From NCBI GenBank assembly GCA_024275575.1, contig JAJRYV010000047.1, positions 1 through 40,788 of the forward strand: a stretch of 40,788 nucleotides of DNA, in the 5' to 3' direction. The notes beneath the pieces are model-generated. The model did not search any database. It worked only from the letters and a program-made list of their open reading frames with translations, and was not told where the DNA came from. Shown here piece by piece: positions 7,875 through 16,151 of this stretch. Position numbers and translations under genes: made by a program. Position 1 is the stretch's first letter. Each line of letters begins with the position of its first letter. This DNA is from a bacterium (GTDB taxonomy: Bacteria; Zhuqueibacterota; Zhuqueibacteria; Zhuqueibacterales; Geothermadaptataceae).

Positions 7875-9044
7875 CAGGGAAACGGATTTCACAACTTTTT
7901 TTATTTCGCTGTTGTGCTGCGCTGTTCCGGGTAAAACGGAGGCGGGCAGATCAACCACAGTGACAGGCAAATCATCTGCCGGCTGCTGCGGGATATTTTT
8001 GATGACGAGCGGTTTTTTGTGCAGGTGAATTTCCGGTTTTTCAAATAACATCAAAATTAATGCAGCGACCAGCAATTGCAGATATGTGGCCACGAAGCGC
8101 CAGTAACCCGCGGCCGGCACCAGCGATCCTGCGGGAATAAACCCCTCAAAAATATAGATAAACACCATTTCCGCGCCGCCGATGGCACCGGGTGTCGGCA
8201 CGACATTCAACAGCATGAAAACGAGCCATTGCAAGAGAAAAAATTCCATCAGATTGGGTGAGAATCCCAAGCCGAAAGCGATGGCGGTAAAAATACTGTA
8301 ACGTAAAACCGATTGCAGGGTCGCAAGCAAAGCATTGAACAGTAAAAACCGTTTTCCCCCTTTGGAAATTAGAACGCATGCAGTTTTAAAATCGAGCACC
8401 GCTTTTACCACCAGGCTGAAAATTTTATTATGCCACCATTTTAATTGGAAAAAGCGGGTGAAAAAATGCCGTACCCGGGTGAAAATCAGCGCTGCTCCGG
8501 CAACGAAAGCGACCACAGCAGCGATAATGAGATAATCTTGCAAATTCGTGGCGGAGGGCATATATTTACCGAGAATCTCAAACAGCCTGATATCTCCCGG
8601 AGGGAAAAAATACCAGCATACCGGGATTAAAATGGGGAAAAACAGATAATCCTCGACCGTGCCGATGAGCACCAGCGAAGTGGCCAAACCCGGACTGACG
8701 CCGCGCAGCGCTAGTATGCCTATTTTAGCGTATCCACCGCCTACGGCCGTCGGAGTGGTAATGGCAGCGACTTCGTTGGCGAGAATGGCTTCGGCAATAT
8801 CCCGCTTTCTCAGTTTTAAATCAAAAAACCGATTCCAGATACTGAGCCGCATGATGGAAAAGAGCCAGGGTGAGAGGGAAAAGAATAGCGCCAGCAGCAA
8901 CCATCCCGGATGCAATTCGAGGATTGAGAATAAACCCTGGTTTTCATTGGCCATCAGCGTATAGATGATGTTGCCGAATAAAGCGAGCGGAACGATGAAC
9001 AGGATGAGGCGAATGGCTCGCCGGATGAGCAGGTGAATGGTCAT
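7869..9044 (-). CDS. Lysylphosphatidylglycerol synthase TM/UPF0104 flippase-like protein
   Basis: The 391-aa polytopic membrane protein has the features of the UPF0104/LPG_synthase_TM family: a helix-rich N-terminus, the loop TPTAVGGGYAKIGILALRG and, in the second half, VPTPGAIGGAEMVFIY. There is no C-terminal lysyltransferase domain, so it is not MprF itself. Stand-alone members are usually thought to be lipid or glycolipid flippases or polymer regulators, but biochemical evidence is thin. The last 55 residues form a soluble tail. Its stop codon lies inside the last six bases of the oppositely oriented transporter gene. Confidence 0.85.
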   Translation of the reverse strand: MTIHLLIRRAIRLILFIVPLALFGNIIYTLMANENQGLFSILELHPGWLLLALFFSLSPWLFSIMRLSIWNRFFDLKLRKRDIAEAILANEVAAITTPTAVGGGYAKIGILALRGVSPGLATSLVLIGTVEDYLFFPILIPVCWYFFPPGDIRLFEILGKYMPSATNLQDYLIIAAVVAFVAGAALIFTRVRHFFTRFFQLKWWHNKIFSLVVKAVLDFKTACVLISKGGKRFLLFNALLATLQSVLRYSIFTAIAFGLGFSPNLMEFFLLQWLVFMLLNVVPTPGAIGGAEMVFIYIFEGFIPAGSLVPAAGYWRFVATYLQLLVAALILMLFEKPEIHLHKKPLVIKNIPQQPADDLPVTVVDLPASVLPGTAQHNSEIKKVVKSVSLS

Positions 9045-9350
9045 AAATGCGGTTCTCGTTTCAAGTGGAAAAATACCGGGACAGCAATGATGGTAGTTTA
9101 TTCATCGGACAATTTGCACTGAATTGTAGAGCCGGATGAGCAATTTATCCCATTAAATTTTAGCAACCGCTGTGAGCACTTTCATTTTTTGGCCAGGTGC
9201 AACGAATTTACCGGCTTCGCACAGTTTTCACACCGCAAGTGAAATAGCACTGGTTTCATCGCTTGACAAACAGAGGTGATTTTGATATATTAAGGCCGAT
9301 TGATTTTTAATCTATTTTATGAACGGGCTGCAGCGAAACTGGAACGGAAA
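9045..9350. other. Gap between divergent genes, carrying the folB promoter
   Basis: Bases 9045-9260 are non-coding with no obvious repeat. The promoter for the folate genes occupies 9263-9291. The predicted transcript start, near 9298, would give folB a leader of about 50 bases. A promoter for the minus-strand UPF0104 gene is expected here too, but I cannot point to one. Confidence 0.5.
9263..9291 (+). promoter_or_regulatory. Sigma70-type promoter for folB-folK
   Basis: TTGACA at 9263-9268 is followed, after exactly 17 bases, by TATATT at 9286-9291. The match to the housekeeping consensus is 6/6 and 5/6. It points at the folate genes and supports the internal ATG of folB at 9351, because a TTG at 9300 would be essentially leaderless. 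Confidence 0.75.
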
Positions 9351-9716
9351 ATGGCCGCAAATATCATCCGACTACGCAACATGGTTTTCCACGGCTACCA
9401 CGGTGTTTATCCCGCTGAAAGAGAAATCGGCCAGCGTTTCGAGGTCGATGTTGAAGTTTACCTCGATGATTTTCCCCAGGGTCAATCGGATTTGCTCCGC
9501 GATACCATCGATATGTATGAATTGCATAACGCGGTCCAGGAAATCATCATGCAAAAAAGATTTAAACTGATCGAAGCCCTGGCAGAACATGTTGCCGCTT
9601 CGCTCATCGAGCAGTTTGAAATTCAGGAAATTCTTGTTCGCATCAGAAAACCCTATTCACCGATCAAAGGAATTTCGGATGGAATTGAGGTTGAAATCGT
9701 GCGGAAAGCAGGATAA
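9351..9716 (+). CDS. folB: Dihydroneopterin aldolase
   Basis: The 121-aa protein is FolB, which converts 7,8-dihydroneopterin to 6-hydroxymethyl-7,8-dihydropterin and glycolaldehyde in folate synthesis. It shows the usual FHGYHGVYPAEREIGQRF start (glutamate of the pterin site), FKLIEALAE and the late IRKPYSPIKG carrying the catalytic lysine region. Length is normal. ATG 9351 follows a purine-rich GGAACGGAAA; the in-frame TTG at 9300 would add 17 unconserved residues. folK begins on the base after its stop. Confidence 0.93.
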   Translation: MAANIIRLRNMVFHGYHGVYPAEREIGQRFEVDVEVYLDDFPQGQSDLLRDTIDMYELHNAVQEIIMQKRFKLIEALAEHVAASLIEQFEIQEILVRIRKPYSPIKGISDGIEVEIVRKAG

Positions 9717-10211
9717 GTGGAACAGGTCGTTTGTTCCCTGGGTTCGAACCTGGGCGTGCGTGATCAAAATATTGCTGCAGCAATCTCGGCATTAAAAAGT
9801 TACGATATTTTTCACATCAAAACAGCACCGCTCTACGAAACCGCCCCGGTCGGTCTGACCGATCAGCCGTCATTTTTAAATACGGCCATTATTTTCAGGA
9901 GCGCAATTGCCGCGGCGGATTTGTTGGAAATCATGCTCGGGATCGAGCGTGGGCTGGGGCGCAGCCGACGGGTAAGATGGGGACCACGGACGATCGATAT
10001 TGATATTATTTTTTACGGCAGCGAAAGAATCGTACAGGAGCGGCTCACCATTCCGCATCCACGATTCGCGATGAGAAAATTTGTTCTGGTCCCGTTGTCT
10101 GATTTGATCCCCGGTTTTGTTCCACCGGGATTTTCTCAGCCCGTCGCCGGGCTGCTCCAGGCTTGCGGTGACGAATCGGATGTTCGATTGTATCGGGCAG
10201 AGACTGACTAA
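9717..10211 (+). CDS. folK: 6-hydroxymethyl-7,8-dihydropterin pyrophosphokinase
   Basis: The 164-aa protein is FolK, the ATP-dependent step after FolB. It shows SLGSNLG near the start, APLYETAPVG with FLNTA, the signature RRVRWGPRTIDIDIIFYG, and IPHPRFAMRKFVLVPL. The acidic pair in the DIDII motif binds the two magnesium ions. It starts with GTG immediately after the folB stop (no intergenic base), so translation is probably coupled. The bases GGGTTCGAACC near the start look like a tRNA T-loop but are coding. Confidence 0.94.
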   Translation: MEQVVCSLGSNLGVRDQNIAAAISALKSYDIFHIKTAPLYETAPVGLTDQPSFLNTAIIFRSAIAAADLLEIMLGIERGLGRSRRVRWGPRTIDIDIIFYGSERIVQERLTIPHPRFAMRKFVLVPLSDLIPGFVPPGFSQPVAGLLQACGDESDVRLYRAETD

Positions 10212-10242
10212 AACGCTATTCAAGCATCGACAAAGGATTTAA

Positions 10243-10875
10243 TTGAGACTCGAGTACATTGCCATCGAGGGTGTCATCGGTGCCGGCAAAACCAGCCTGG
10301 CAAAAAAACTCTGCGAAAAATATGATGCACGGCTCTTGTTGGAAGAGCATGAGGCGAACCCGTTTCTCTCCGATTTCTACAAAGATCAGCATCGTTATGC
10401 ATTTCAGACCCAGTTGTTTTTTCTTCTCAGCCGCTATCGCCAGCAGCAGGAAATCTCGCAACACGATCTTTTCCACAGCACCCTCGTTGCCGATTATATT
10501 TTTGCCAAAGATCGTATTTTTGCCTCGATTACCCTCGATGAACGGGAAATGGTTTTATACGATAAAATCGCCAGCCTGCTGGAACGCGATATTCAGGTGC
10601 CTGATCTCGTCGTCTATTTGCAATCGAGCACGCCGCGGCTGCTGGCAAACATCAGACGCCGCGGCCGCGATTATGAATCGGATATGTCTGAAGAATATAT
10701 CCGCAATTTGAACGAGGCTTACAACCAGTTTTTTTTCAATTACAAAACCTCGCCGTTGCTCGTCGTCAACTCCACCGAGATCGATTTCGTTAACAATGAG
10801 AATGATTTTGATGATTTGGTGGATCAACTCACGCGCCCGGTTGCGGGCGTGCAATATTATTCGCCTCAAAAATAG
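10243..10875 (+). CDS. Deoxynucleoside kinase (dNK family)
   Basis: The 210-aa protein phosphorylates deoxynucleosides for salvage; bacterial relatives act on deoxyadenosine or deoxyguanosine. It has the P-loop GVIGAGKTS (10-18), an EEHEANPFLSDFY-type lid region, the DYIFAKDRIFA stretch, an arginine-rich RLLANIRRRGRDYE lid and NEAYNQFF. It starts with TTG at 10243 behind AAAGGA (10232-10237), 31 bases after folK. This folB-folK-dNK order groups pterin and nucleotide supply. Exact base specificity cannot be told from the sequence. Confidence 0.9.
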   Translation: MRLEYIAIEGVIGAGKTSLAKKLCEKYDARLLLEEHEANPFLSDFYKDQHRYAFQTQLFFLLSRYRQQQEISQHDLFHSTLVADYIFAKDRIFASITLDEREMVLYDKIASLLERDIQVPDLVVYLQSSTPRLLANIRRRGRDYESDMSEEYIRNLNEAYNQFFFNYKTSPLLVVNSTEIDFVNNENDFDDLVDQLTRPVAGVQYYSPQK

Positions 10876-10884
10876 AAGTGCATC

Positions 10885-11082
10885 ATGTTATTTCGAATCC
10901 TTTTTTGGGCCTTCATTTTCTATTTGATTTATCGCGCCGTCAACAATTTTTTTAATCCGCCGCATAAAAACAACCCGGTTCGTGGCAAGGAAAAATCCGC
11001 TCCCCCCATCGTTCTCGGCGATTCCGATATCGAGGATATTTCCTTTCGCGAAATAAAGGATAAGAAAAAAGACCATAACTAA
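10885..11082 (+). CDS. Small single-pass membrane protein, DUF4834-like
   Basis: The 65-aa protein has one N-terminal transmembrane helix (about residues 3-20, LFRILFWAFIFYLIYRAV), then a charged soluble tail with DIEDISFREIKDKKKD. This resembles small DUF4834 proteins of Bacteroidota, which often neighbour folate/nucleotide genes, but the resemblance is by recall only. It starts nine bases after the kinase gene and probably belongs to the same transcript. Function is unknown. Confidence 0.65.
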   Translation: MLFRILFWAFIFYLIYRAVNNFFNPPHKNNPVRGKEKSAPPIVLGDSDIEDISFREIKDKKKDHN

Positions 11083-11157
11083 TTTCACTCTTGCCTGTTC
11101 ATCATTATCCCATAAATCATTTATTTCCAATAATCCGAGTTTAATTCGAGAGAAATT

Positions 11158-11541
11158 ATGCGAAAAACTATCCAAACGAAAAATGCACCGGCCGCTATTG
11201 GGCCTTATAGCCAGGGACTCGTTTTCCAGGGCGAGCTGCTCTACACAGCCGGGCAGATTCCCCTGGACCCGGCGAGCGGCAAATTGTTGAACGACAGCAT
11301 CGAAGAAGCGACGGAACGGGTGATGTACAATTTACAAGCGATTTTGCAAGCTGCAGGAAGCTCGCTGGCAAATGTGGTAAAAACAACAGTTTTCATGACC
11401 GATCTCGGTGAATTTTCCCGCATGAACGAAGTCTACGGGCGCTTTTTCAAAGATGAACCGCCGGCGCGTTCCGCCGTACAGGTCAGTGCTTTGCCGCTGG
11501 GCGCGCGTATAGAAATTGAAGCTGTTGCGCTGATTGGATAA
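11158..11541 (+). CDS. ridA: RidA family enamine/imine deaminase
   Basis: The 127-aa protein matches the RidA/YjgF/UK114 family throughout: IGPYSQGLVF near the start, LLYTAGQIPLDPASG, a mid-region NLQAILQAAGSSLANVVKTTVFMTD and the conserved PPARSAVQVSALPLGARIEIEAVA. The conserved arginine near residue 105 (ARS) binds the carboxylate of 2-aminoacrylate-type substrates. It detoxifies reactive enamines released by PLP enzymes. No signal peptide, cytoplasmic. Confidence 0.95.
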   Translation: MRKTIQTKNAPAAIGPYSQGLVFQGELLYTAGQIPLDPASGKLLNDSIEEATERVMYNLQAILQAAGSSLANVVKTTVFMTDLGEFSRMNEVYGRFFKDEPPARSAVQVSALPLGARIEIEAVALIG

Positions 11542-11623
11542 GCTTTTTAAACCGAGAAAAAATGATGACTAACACTGCTCAAATTCCCACTTTTTTTCTG
11601 GATTGTGCACCGGTGAACAGGTT

Positions 11624-12196
11624 ATGAAAATTAAAATGCTTCCCTGCTTTGGCTTTTTGTTTTTAAATCTGCTAACCGTTGTCGTTTTCCCACAGCAGCG
11701 GTCGCATTCATTTTTGCAGAATTATCACACCGGACGCTCATTCGTTTTGGTGGAATCCCATCGCGCCCAAAATCTGCAGCAGCAATTCAGTAAACGTGCC
11801 GATTCCACCGGAACAGCCCTGCAGCCACTGAAAACAAAAAGCCCAAAAGCTGCGCTGTGGCGGGCGATTTTTCTACCGGGTTGGGGACAGGTTTATAATG
11901 AAAAATATAAAAAAGCCGCTTTCGTTTTCGGGCTTGAGAGTTTTTTTATTCTGCGTGCCGTCGATTTCAACCAGCAAAAACAAAGCATTTACGATAAAGA
12001 TGAACGCGAGAAACTCGATCGCCGACGCAATGATGAAGTGTGGCGGTTGCTGGTCACGCGCTTGTTGAGTGTGCTAGATGCTTACGTCGACGCCCACCTC
12101 TTCGGCTTCGATGAATCACCGGATGTCGGTCTGATTGTCGATCCGGCAACCAGGATCAGGGGTGGTGGCGTGCTTTCACTCAAATGGAACTGGTGA
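11624..12196 (+). CDS. DUF5683-like membrane protein
   Basis: The 190-aa protein has a signal-like N-terminus (MKIKMLPCFGFLFLNLL), a linker and the motif ALWRAIFLPGWGQVYNEKYKKAAFVFG. That motif is typical of DUF5683/TM2-like proteins in the FCB group, followed by a second hydrophobic stretch and a charged helix. A C-terminal DAYVDAHLFGFDESPD segment follows. The start at 11624 follows ACAGG; the in-frame upstream start at 11603 adds only seven residues. Function is unknown. It is likely in the envelope and lies just before the next small envelope gene. Confidence 0.7.
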   Translation: MKIKMLPCFGFLFLNLLTVVVFPQQRSHSFLQNYHTGRSFVLVESHRAQNLQQQFSKRADSTGTALQPLKTKSPKAALWRAIFLPGWGQVYNEKYKKAAFVFGLESFFILRAVDFNQQKQSIYDKDEREKLDRRRNDEVWRLLVTRLLSVLDAYVDAHLFGFDESPDVGLIVDPATRIRGGGVLSLKWNW

Positions 12197-12206
12197 TCAA
12201 GTGCTG

Positions 12207-12632
12207 ATGATCAATAAAAACATGCAGATTAAACTTGTCGCTTTCCTGGTACTGGTTTTGTGTGTTTTGTTCATGCAAGTCCAGCCGGGCATTGGCGCTG
12301 AAGAGACGAAAGGGCCGGCTGATGAAAAAAAACAGACACAACCGGTTTCAAAAAAATTGCGCCTGCCGTTTCACATGGGGCAGGACAAATATCAGCATCT
12401 GACGCTGAGTGCATTTCTCGTCGCCGGACAGATGTTTTTGCTGCAGGAACAGGGCAAATTCTCACAAAACAGAGCAATGAGGGTTTCCATCGCTGCGACG
12501 GCGTTGCTGGGAATCGTCAAAGAAGGCTATGATTTTACCTCGAAAAAAGGGCACGCCAGCCTGCGTGATATGGCAGCGAACGCTGTGGGGATTTGCGTCG
12601 GGATTATTTTATTTTCAATTAATCAGGAATAG
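12207..12632 (+). CDS. Small envelope protein, YfiM/DUF2279-like
   Basis: The 141-aa protein begins with a hydrophobic signal/anchor segment (IKLVAFLVLVLCVLFMQV), a Lys/Gln-rich linker, then QDKYQHLTLSAFLVAGQMFL and VKEGYDFTSKKGHASLRDMAANAVG, ending in a hydrophobic helix. The DKxxH..EGYD..SL.D...N..G pattern resembles YfiM/DUF2279-type proteins. The ATG at 12207 lies ten bases after the previous stop, so the two genes are probably translated together. Function is unknown. Confidence 0.6.
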   Translation: MINKNMQIKLVAFLVLVLCVLFMQVQPGIGAEETKGPADEKKQTQPVSKKLRLPFHMGQDKYQHLTLSAFLVAGQMFLLQEQGKFSQNRAMRVSIAATALLGIVKEGYDFTSKKGHASLRDMAANAVGICVGIILFSINQE

Positions 12633-12642
12633 ATCAGCGATA

Positions 12643-14064
12643 ATGAATAAAAATAAAACCATTTGGGATGAGCTGGACAAACCACGCAGCAACTGCGGTG
12701 TGGTTGGCATTTACGGCAGCGAAGAAGCGGCAAAACTGGTCTATCTCAGCCTGTATTCGTTGCAGCACCGGGGACAGGAAAGCGCCGGCGCCGCCTCTTT
12801 TGACGGTAAAAAGTTTCATCGCCACGTGGGGATGGGACTGGTGGCCGATGTCTTCAACGACGAATCTATTTTTGATAAATTACCGGGTTCAATGGCCATT
12901 GGCCATAATCGTTACTCGACGACCGGTACGACACTAATCATCAACGCACAGCCGTTGCTGGCAAAATCGAAAAACGGGCTTATCGCTATTTCACACAACG
13001 GTAATCTGGTGAATGCGCGGCGTGTCCGTCACAATCTCGAAAATGAGGGCGCAATATTCCAGACCACCAGCGACACCGAAGTGATCATGCATTTACTCGC
13101 CCGCTCGCAGGCCGATAATATGCTCGACCGGTTGCGCGAAGTTTTCACCATTCTCAAAGGCGCCTATTCTTTGACCATTCTCACCGATGAGGCTATTTAC
13201 GGCCTGCGCGATCCCAAGGGATTTCGCCCGCTCTGCATCGGCAAGAAAGGGAAGACGTTAATTTTTGTCTCGGAAACCTGTGCCATCGATTTACTCGAGG
13301 GGCAATATGTGCGCGAAGTGGAAGCCGGGGAGATCGTCGTATTCGATAAAAACGGCATCAGCTCTCATAAATTGGGGGCGCCGCAGGAACGCACCGCTTG
13401 TATCTTTGAACATGTTTATTTCTCACGTCCGGACAGCAAGGTGTTTGATGAAAATGTTGACCGTGCGCGTCGCAAACTCGGCAAAAATCTGGCGTTGGAA
13501 AAACCCTGCGAGGCCGACATTGTTATTTCCGTGCCCGATAGCTCCAACACGGCCGCAATTGGATATAGCCGCCGTAGTAACATCAAATTTGAGCTCGGCT
13601 TTATTCGCAATCATTACATTGGCCGCACTTTCATTCAGCCAGGACAAAAATTGCGCGATTTCAACGTGCGGGTGAAATTCAATGTTGTGAAAGGGGTCAT
13701 CAACGGCCGTCGCGTCGTCGTTGTCGAAGATTCCATCGTGCGCGGCACAACGTTGCGCCAACTCACCCGCATGTTGCGAAAAGCCGGCGCGCGAGAAGTC
13801 CATATCCGCGTCACTTCGCCGCCGATCACCTCACCATGTTTCTACGGCATGGATTTTCCCACCCGCGAGGAACTTATCGCCAATGAAATGTCCACTCAAA
13901 AAATATGTGAATATCTCGGTGCTGATAGCCTGGAATATCTGTCCACAGAGGGTTTGTTGAAATCAGTACCGCATGACAGAGGTGGATATTGCACCGCATG
14001 TTTTACCGGCGAATACCCGATTTTGCCTGAAAAAATAAAAAATAAAAATGATTTGGAAGATTAA
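12643..14064 (+). CDS. purF: Amidophosphoribosyltransferase
   Basis: The 473-aa enzyme catalyses the first committed purine step, PRPP plus glutamine to phosphoribosylamine. A 17-residue propeptide precedes the nucleophile C18 (CGVVGIYG), as in the self-processing Bacillus-type enzymes. The glutaminase domain has LQHRGQESAG and GHNRYSTTG; the phosphoribosyltransferase domain has VVVVEDSIVRGTT as PRPP loop. Cysteines 253, 399, 450 and 453 match the four [4Fe-4S] ligands of the B. subtilis enzyme in order, with identical 146 and 3 spacings, so an iron-sulfur cluster is expected. ATG 12643 was chosen because the propeptide fits; an earlier in-frame start lies inside the previous gene. Confidence 0.96.
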   Translation: MNKNKTIWDELDKPRSNCGVVGIYGSEEAAKLVYLSLYSLQHRGQESAGAASFDGKKFHRHVGMGLVADVFNDESIFDKLPGSMAIGHNRYSTTGTTLIINAQPLLAKSKNGLIAISHNGNLVNARRVRHNLENEGAIFQTTSDTEVIMHLLARSQADNMLDRLREVFTILKGAYSLTILTDEAIYGLRDPKGFRPLCIGKKGKTLIFVSETCAIDLLEGQYVREVEAGEIVVFDKNGISSHKLGAPQERTACIFEHVYFSRPDSKVFDENVDRARRKLGKNLALEKPCEADIVISVPDSSNTAAIGYSRRSNIKFELGFIRNHYIGRTFIQPGQKLRDFNVRVKFNVVKGVINGRRVVVVEDSIVRGTTLRQLTRMLRKAGAREVHIRVTSPPITSPCFYGMDFPTREELIANEMSTQKICEYLGADSLEYLSTEGLLKSVPHDRGGYCTACFTGEYPILPEKIKNKNDLED

Positions 14065-14093
14065 CCTGCGGCTGACGATAGTCAGAACAGGTT
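14063..14093 (+). terminator. Hairpin at the purF stop, probable terminator
   Basis: AACCTG (14063-14068) pairs with CAGGTT (14088-14093), and an inner stem CTGAC/GTCAG (14072-14076/14081-14085) closes a GATA loop. It starts inside the purF stop codon. The run after it (TCGGTTTATC) is only modestly T-rich, so termination may be partial. Confidence 0.5.
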
Positions 14094-14222
14094 TCGGTTT
14101 ATCATGATAAAAGAATGAAAAGTGATTCTTTTCAATCTTTTCATCTCCATCCGGCCGATCATATCTGATGATTTTGACACTCCCCGACGACCCGCAAGAA
14201 ACCACAGGCAAAGGAATTGCAC

Positions 14223-15227
14223 ATGAGGAATGAAAGCGTGGAGAAATTTATCCCGCAGATCGCGATTTTCCCGACAAAAAGCCGCCCATTTATGGTGCGG
14301 CTCAGCAAACTTTTTGATTATCTTTTCGTTTTGCGACCGATGCTTTTTTTCCCGGTATGGACTGTTTATGCTGCCGGGTTTTTCGCCGCAAAACGGTTTT
14401 TGCCGCTGCAATTGCAGGTTGATAACAGCGGCTGGGGCCTGACCATCGGGATCGCCCTCACCTTGCTCATGGGCAGCGCTTTCATCTTGAATCAAATTGT
14501 CGACGCGCCTACCGATAGGCTGAATAAAAAACTCTTCCTCATCGCAGACGGCCACATCCCGCAACGTGCCGCTTTGCTGGAAACAGTTATCTTGGGGGTG
14601 CTGCCGCTGGCCATCGCAGCGATGTACAGCCTTGCGATGACAGTTTTGTTTATGGCCATCTATCTCATTACCGGAATTTTATACAGTCTGCCGGTTTTCA
14701 AGTGGAAAGACCGGCCCTGGCTTGGTCTTTGGGCGAATGCGTTGGGCGCTTTCCTGATTTTTACCGCCGGCTGGTGGATTAAAAATATTTCACTGGTCGA
14801 ACCGTTGCTGCACGCCGTTCCATACGCCGCGGCAGTGTCGGCCGTATATATTTTAACCACGGTTATCGATCAAAAAGGGGATGAAAAATTCGGCAAAAGA
14901 ACATTTGCGGTGTGTTACGGCTTGCAGACGGTCATCTGGACGGGGCTGGTATTTGAACTCGTGTCGCTGTTTTCGGCCTGGATGCTGAATGATCCATTGA
15001 TTTTCTATCCTGCCCTTTTTGCCCTGCCATTTTTTATGATCGCCACGCGCCGGCAGAGCTTACCGAATGTGATCCGCGCCATCAAATTCCCCATCCTTTT
15101 CCTGTCGATCGCGATCTGTTTCTTCCTGCCGAACTATCTCGTTTTGCTTGCCGTAACCTACTATGTATCAAAGTGGTATTATTATTATCGCTTCGGTCTG
15201 CACTATCCAAATCTGGAAGCCGGTTAG
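14223..15227 (+). CDS. UbiA-family prenyltransferase
   Basis: The 334-aa polytopic membrane protein has about eight or nine helices and both aspartate motifs of UbiA enzymes: NQIVDAPTD (canonical NDxxDxxxD with the second position Gln) and TTVIDQKGDEKFGKRTF (DxxGD). The family transfers isoprenyl chains to quinone, heme, chlorin or glycerol-phosphate acceptors; which one here is open. It lies immediately before a CDP-alcohol phosphatidyltransferase, so a lipid role is possible. AAAGG at 14210-14214 precedes ATG 14223. Confidence 0.88.
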   Translation: MRNESVEKFIPQIAIFPTKSRPFMVRLSKLFDYLFVLRPMLFFPVWTVYAAGFFAAKRFLPLQLQVDNSGWGLTIGIALTLLMGSAFILNQIVDAPTDRLNKKLFLIADGHIPQRAALLETVILGVLPLAIAAMYSLAMTVLFMAIYLITGILYSLPVFKWKDRPWLGLWANALGAFLIFTAGWWIKNISLVEPLLHAVPYAAAVSAVYILTTVIDQKGDEKFGKRTFAVCYGLQTVIWTGLVFELVSLFSAWMLNDPLIFYPALFALPFFMIATRRQSLPNVIRAIKFPILFLSIAICFFLPNYLVLLAVTYYVSKWYYYYRFGLHYPNLEAG

Positions 15228-15259
15228 CCTGATCCGTCCAATCCGCGCTCTGTTTTTGT

Positions 15260-15316
15260 AAAGCTTTGGATACGGATTTAGCAGATTGAGCGGGCTTTCA
15301 CGGATGCAGGACTGTC
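15260..15316 (+). repeat. Dispersed intergenic element, copy B
   Basis: The copy shares with copy A (1607-1657) the blocks AAAGCTTTG, CGGATTT, TTTCACGGATG and CTGTC in the same order. The left flank GATCCGTCCAATCCGCGCTC (15231-15250) is an imperfect reverse complement of the right arm around 15288-15305, so the whole could fold as an imperfect hairpin with the AAAGCTTT palindrome near its centre. It lies between the UbiA gene and pgsA. Confidence 0.5.
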
Positions 15317-15373
15317 GGCTTAAAACGCCAAAAAATTACGACAGAATAACCTGCGATCTATTTATCGCGAGAG

Positions 15374-15391
15374 AGACTAAACAGTTAGTCT
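15374..15391 (+). repeat. Perfect 7-bp hairpin upstream of pgsA
   Basis: AGACTAA (15374-15380) and TTAGTCT (15385-15391) form a perfect stem with an ACAG loop. No T-run follows, so it is not a typical terminator. It could be an operator half-site pair or a leader hairpin. Confidence 0.35.
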
Positions 15392-15549
15392 TAAACGTAA
15401 AATTATGTAATAAACGTGTATCATGGGGGAAGTTTTTAACAGTGGAGTTTCTGATAAAAAATCGTTACATTTTAAGGGTTTTATTTATAGCCAAACTATT
15501 CTACGGTTTTCGCAAACAGTAGCAAAGGTATTTTTATCCCGAGATAATT

Positions 15550-16098
15550 ATGAAAATTCACGGCAGAATTTTTACGATTTCAAACGTGCTCAGTTTTTCC
15601 CGCATCATCATCATCTGGCCGATTACGCATTACTTATTAAAAGGTACGCCTGAGGGAAATTTCACCGCATTCGTTTTAATGCTCATCGGCGCAGCAACTG
15701 ATTTTTTGGATGGTTTTCTCGCCCGCGCTTTGCACCAGGAAAGTGACATGGGGCGAATCATCGATCCGCTCGCAGATAAGATCGGGCTTGCTCTGCTGGG
15801 CATTGTTTTAACCAGAACACGCACACTCCCGGTCTGGTTTTTAGTCTTGATAATCGTGCGGGATTTAGCTATACTTTTACTTGGCTCAAAAATGATTGCC
15901 GGTGAAGATCGAATTCCGGAGAGCAACTGGTATGGCAAAACAGCAGTGGCCGGAATTGCCTGTGTGGTTATTTTTTACACCCTGGGCCTCACGCCCTTGA
16001 AAGAGATTGCTTTATTTTTGACCGTTATTCTTTTGCTCATCTCAATGGTTAGCTATCTGAAAATATATCATGATTTTAGACGTTCGGAATCCCGGTAG
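15550..16098 (+). CDS. pgsA: CDP-diacylglycerol-glycerol-3-phosphate phosphatidyltransferase
   Basis: The 182-aa membrane enzyme makes phosphatidylglycerol phosphate. It contains the full CDP-alcohol phosphotransferase signature between about residues 54 and 80: DFLDGFLAR, eight residues, then GRIIDPLAD, that is DxxDGxxAR...GxxxDxxxD. It has about five hydrophobic segments and normal length. The PgsA call rather than another CDP-alcohol transferase rests on size and the INxxxxxR-like start (ISNVLSFSRI), which I weight moderately. It lies downstream of a UbiA homologue and upstream of ftsY. Confidence 0.85.
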   Translation: MKIHGRIFTISNVLSFSRIIIIWPITHYLLKGTPEGNFTAFVLMLIGAATDFLDGFLARALHQESDMGRIIDPLADKIGLALLGIVLTRTRTLPVWFLVLIIVRDLAILLLGSKMIAGEDRIPESNWYGKTAVAGIACVVIFYTLGLTPLKEIALFLTVILLLISMVSYLKIYHDFRRSESR

Positions 16099-16151
16099 CC
16101 GGTCGATCGGCGGCATCGTTTGATTCAACAACAGGAAGGAATGAAAACCCA

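Larger units (their letters stand above)
15228..15549. other. Gap with palindromic element and hairpin
   Basis: This 322-base gene-free stretch holds a dispersed palindromic element (about 15231-15316) and a perfect 7-bp hairpin at 15374-15391. The right half, from about 15400, is AT-rich and may hold the promoter for pgsA, but no consensus stands out. Short ORFs here look spurious. Confidence 0.55.

Noticed and set aside
9736-9753. GGTTCGAACC, resembling a tRNA T-loop
   Set aside because: It lies inside folK, coding for the SLGSNLG motif, and no acceptor or anticodon stems fit.
15286-15653. Short + strand ORFs before pgsA
   Set aside because: No starts with Shine-Dalgarno and no protein-like composition; part of the sequence is a repeat element.
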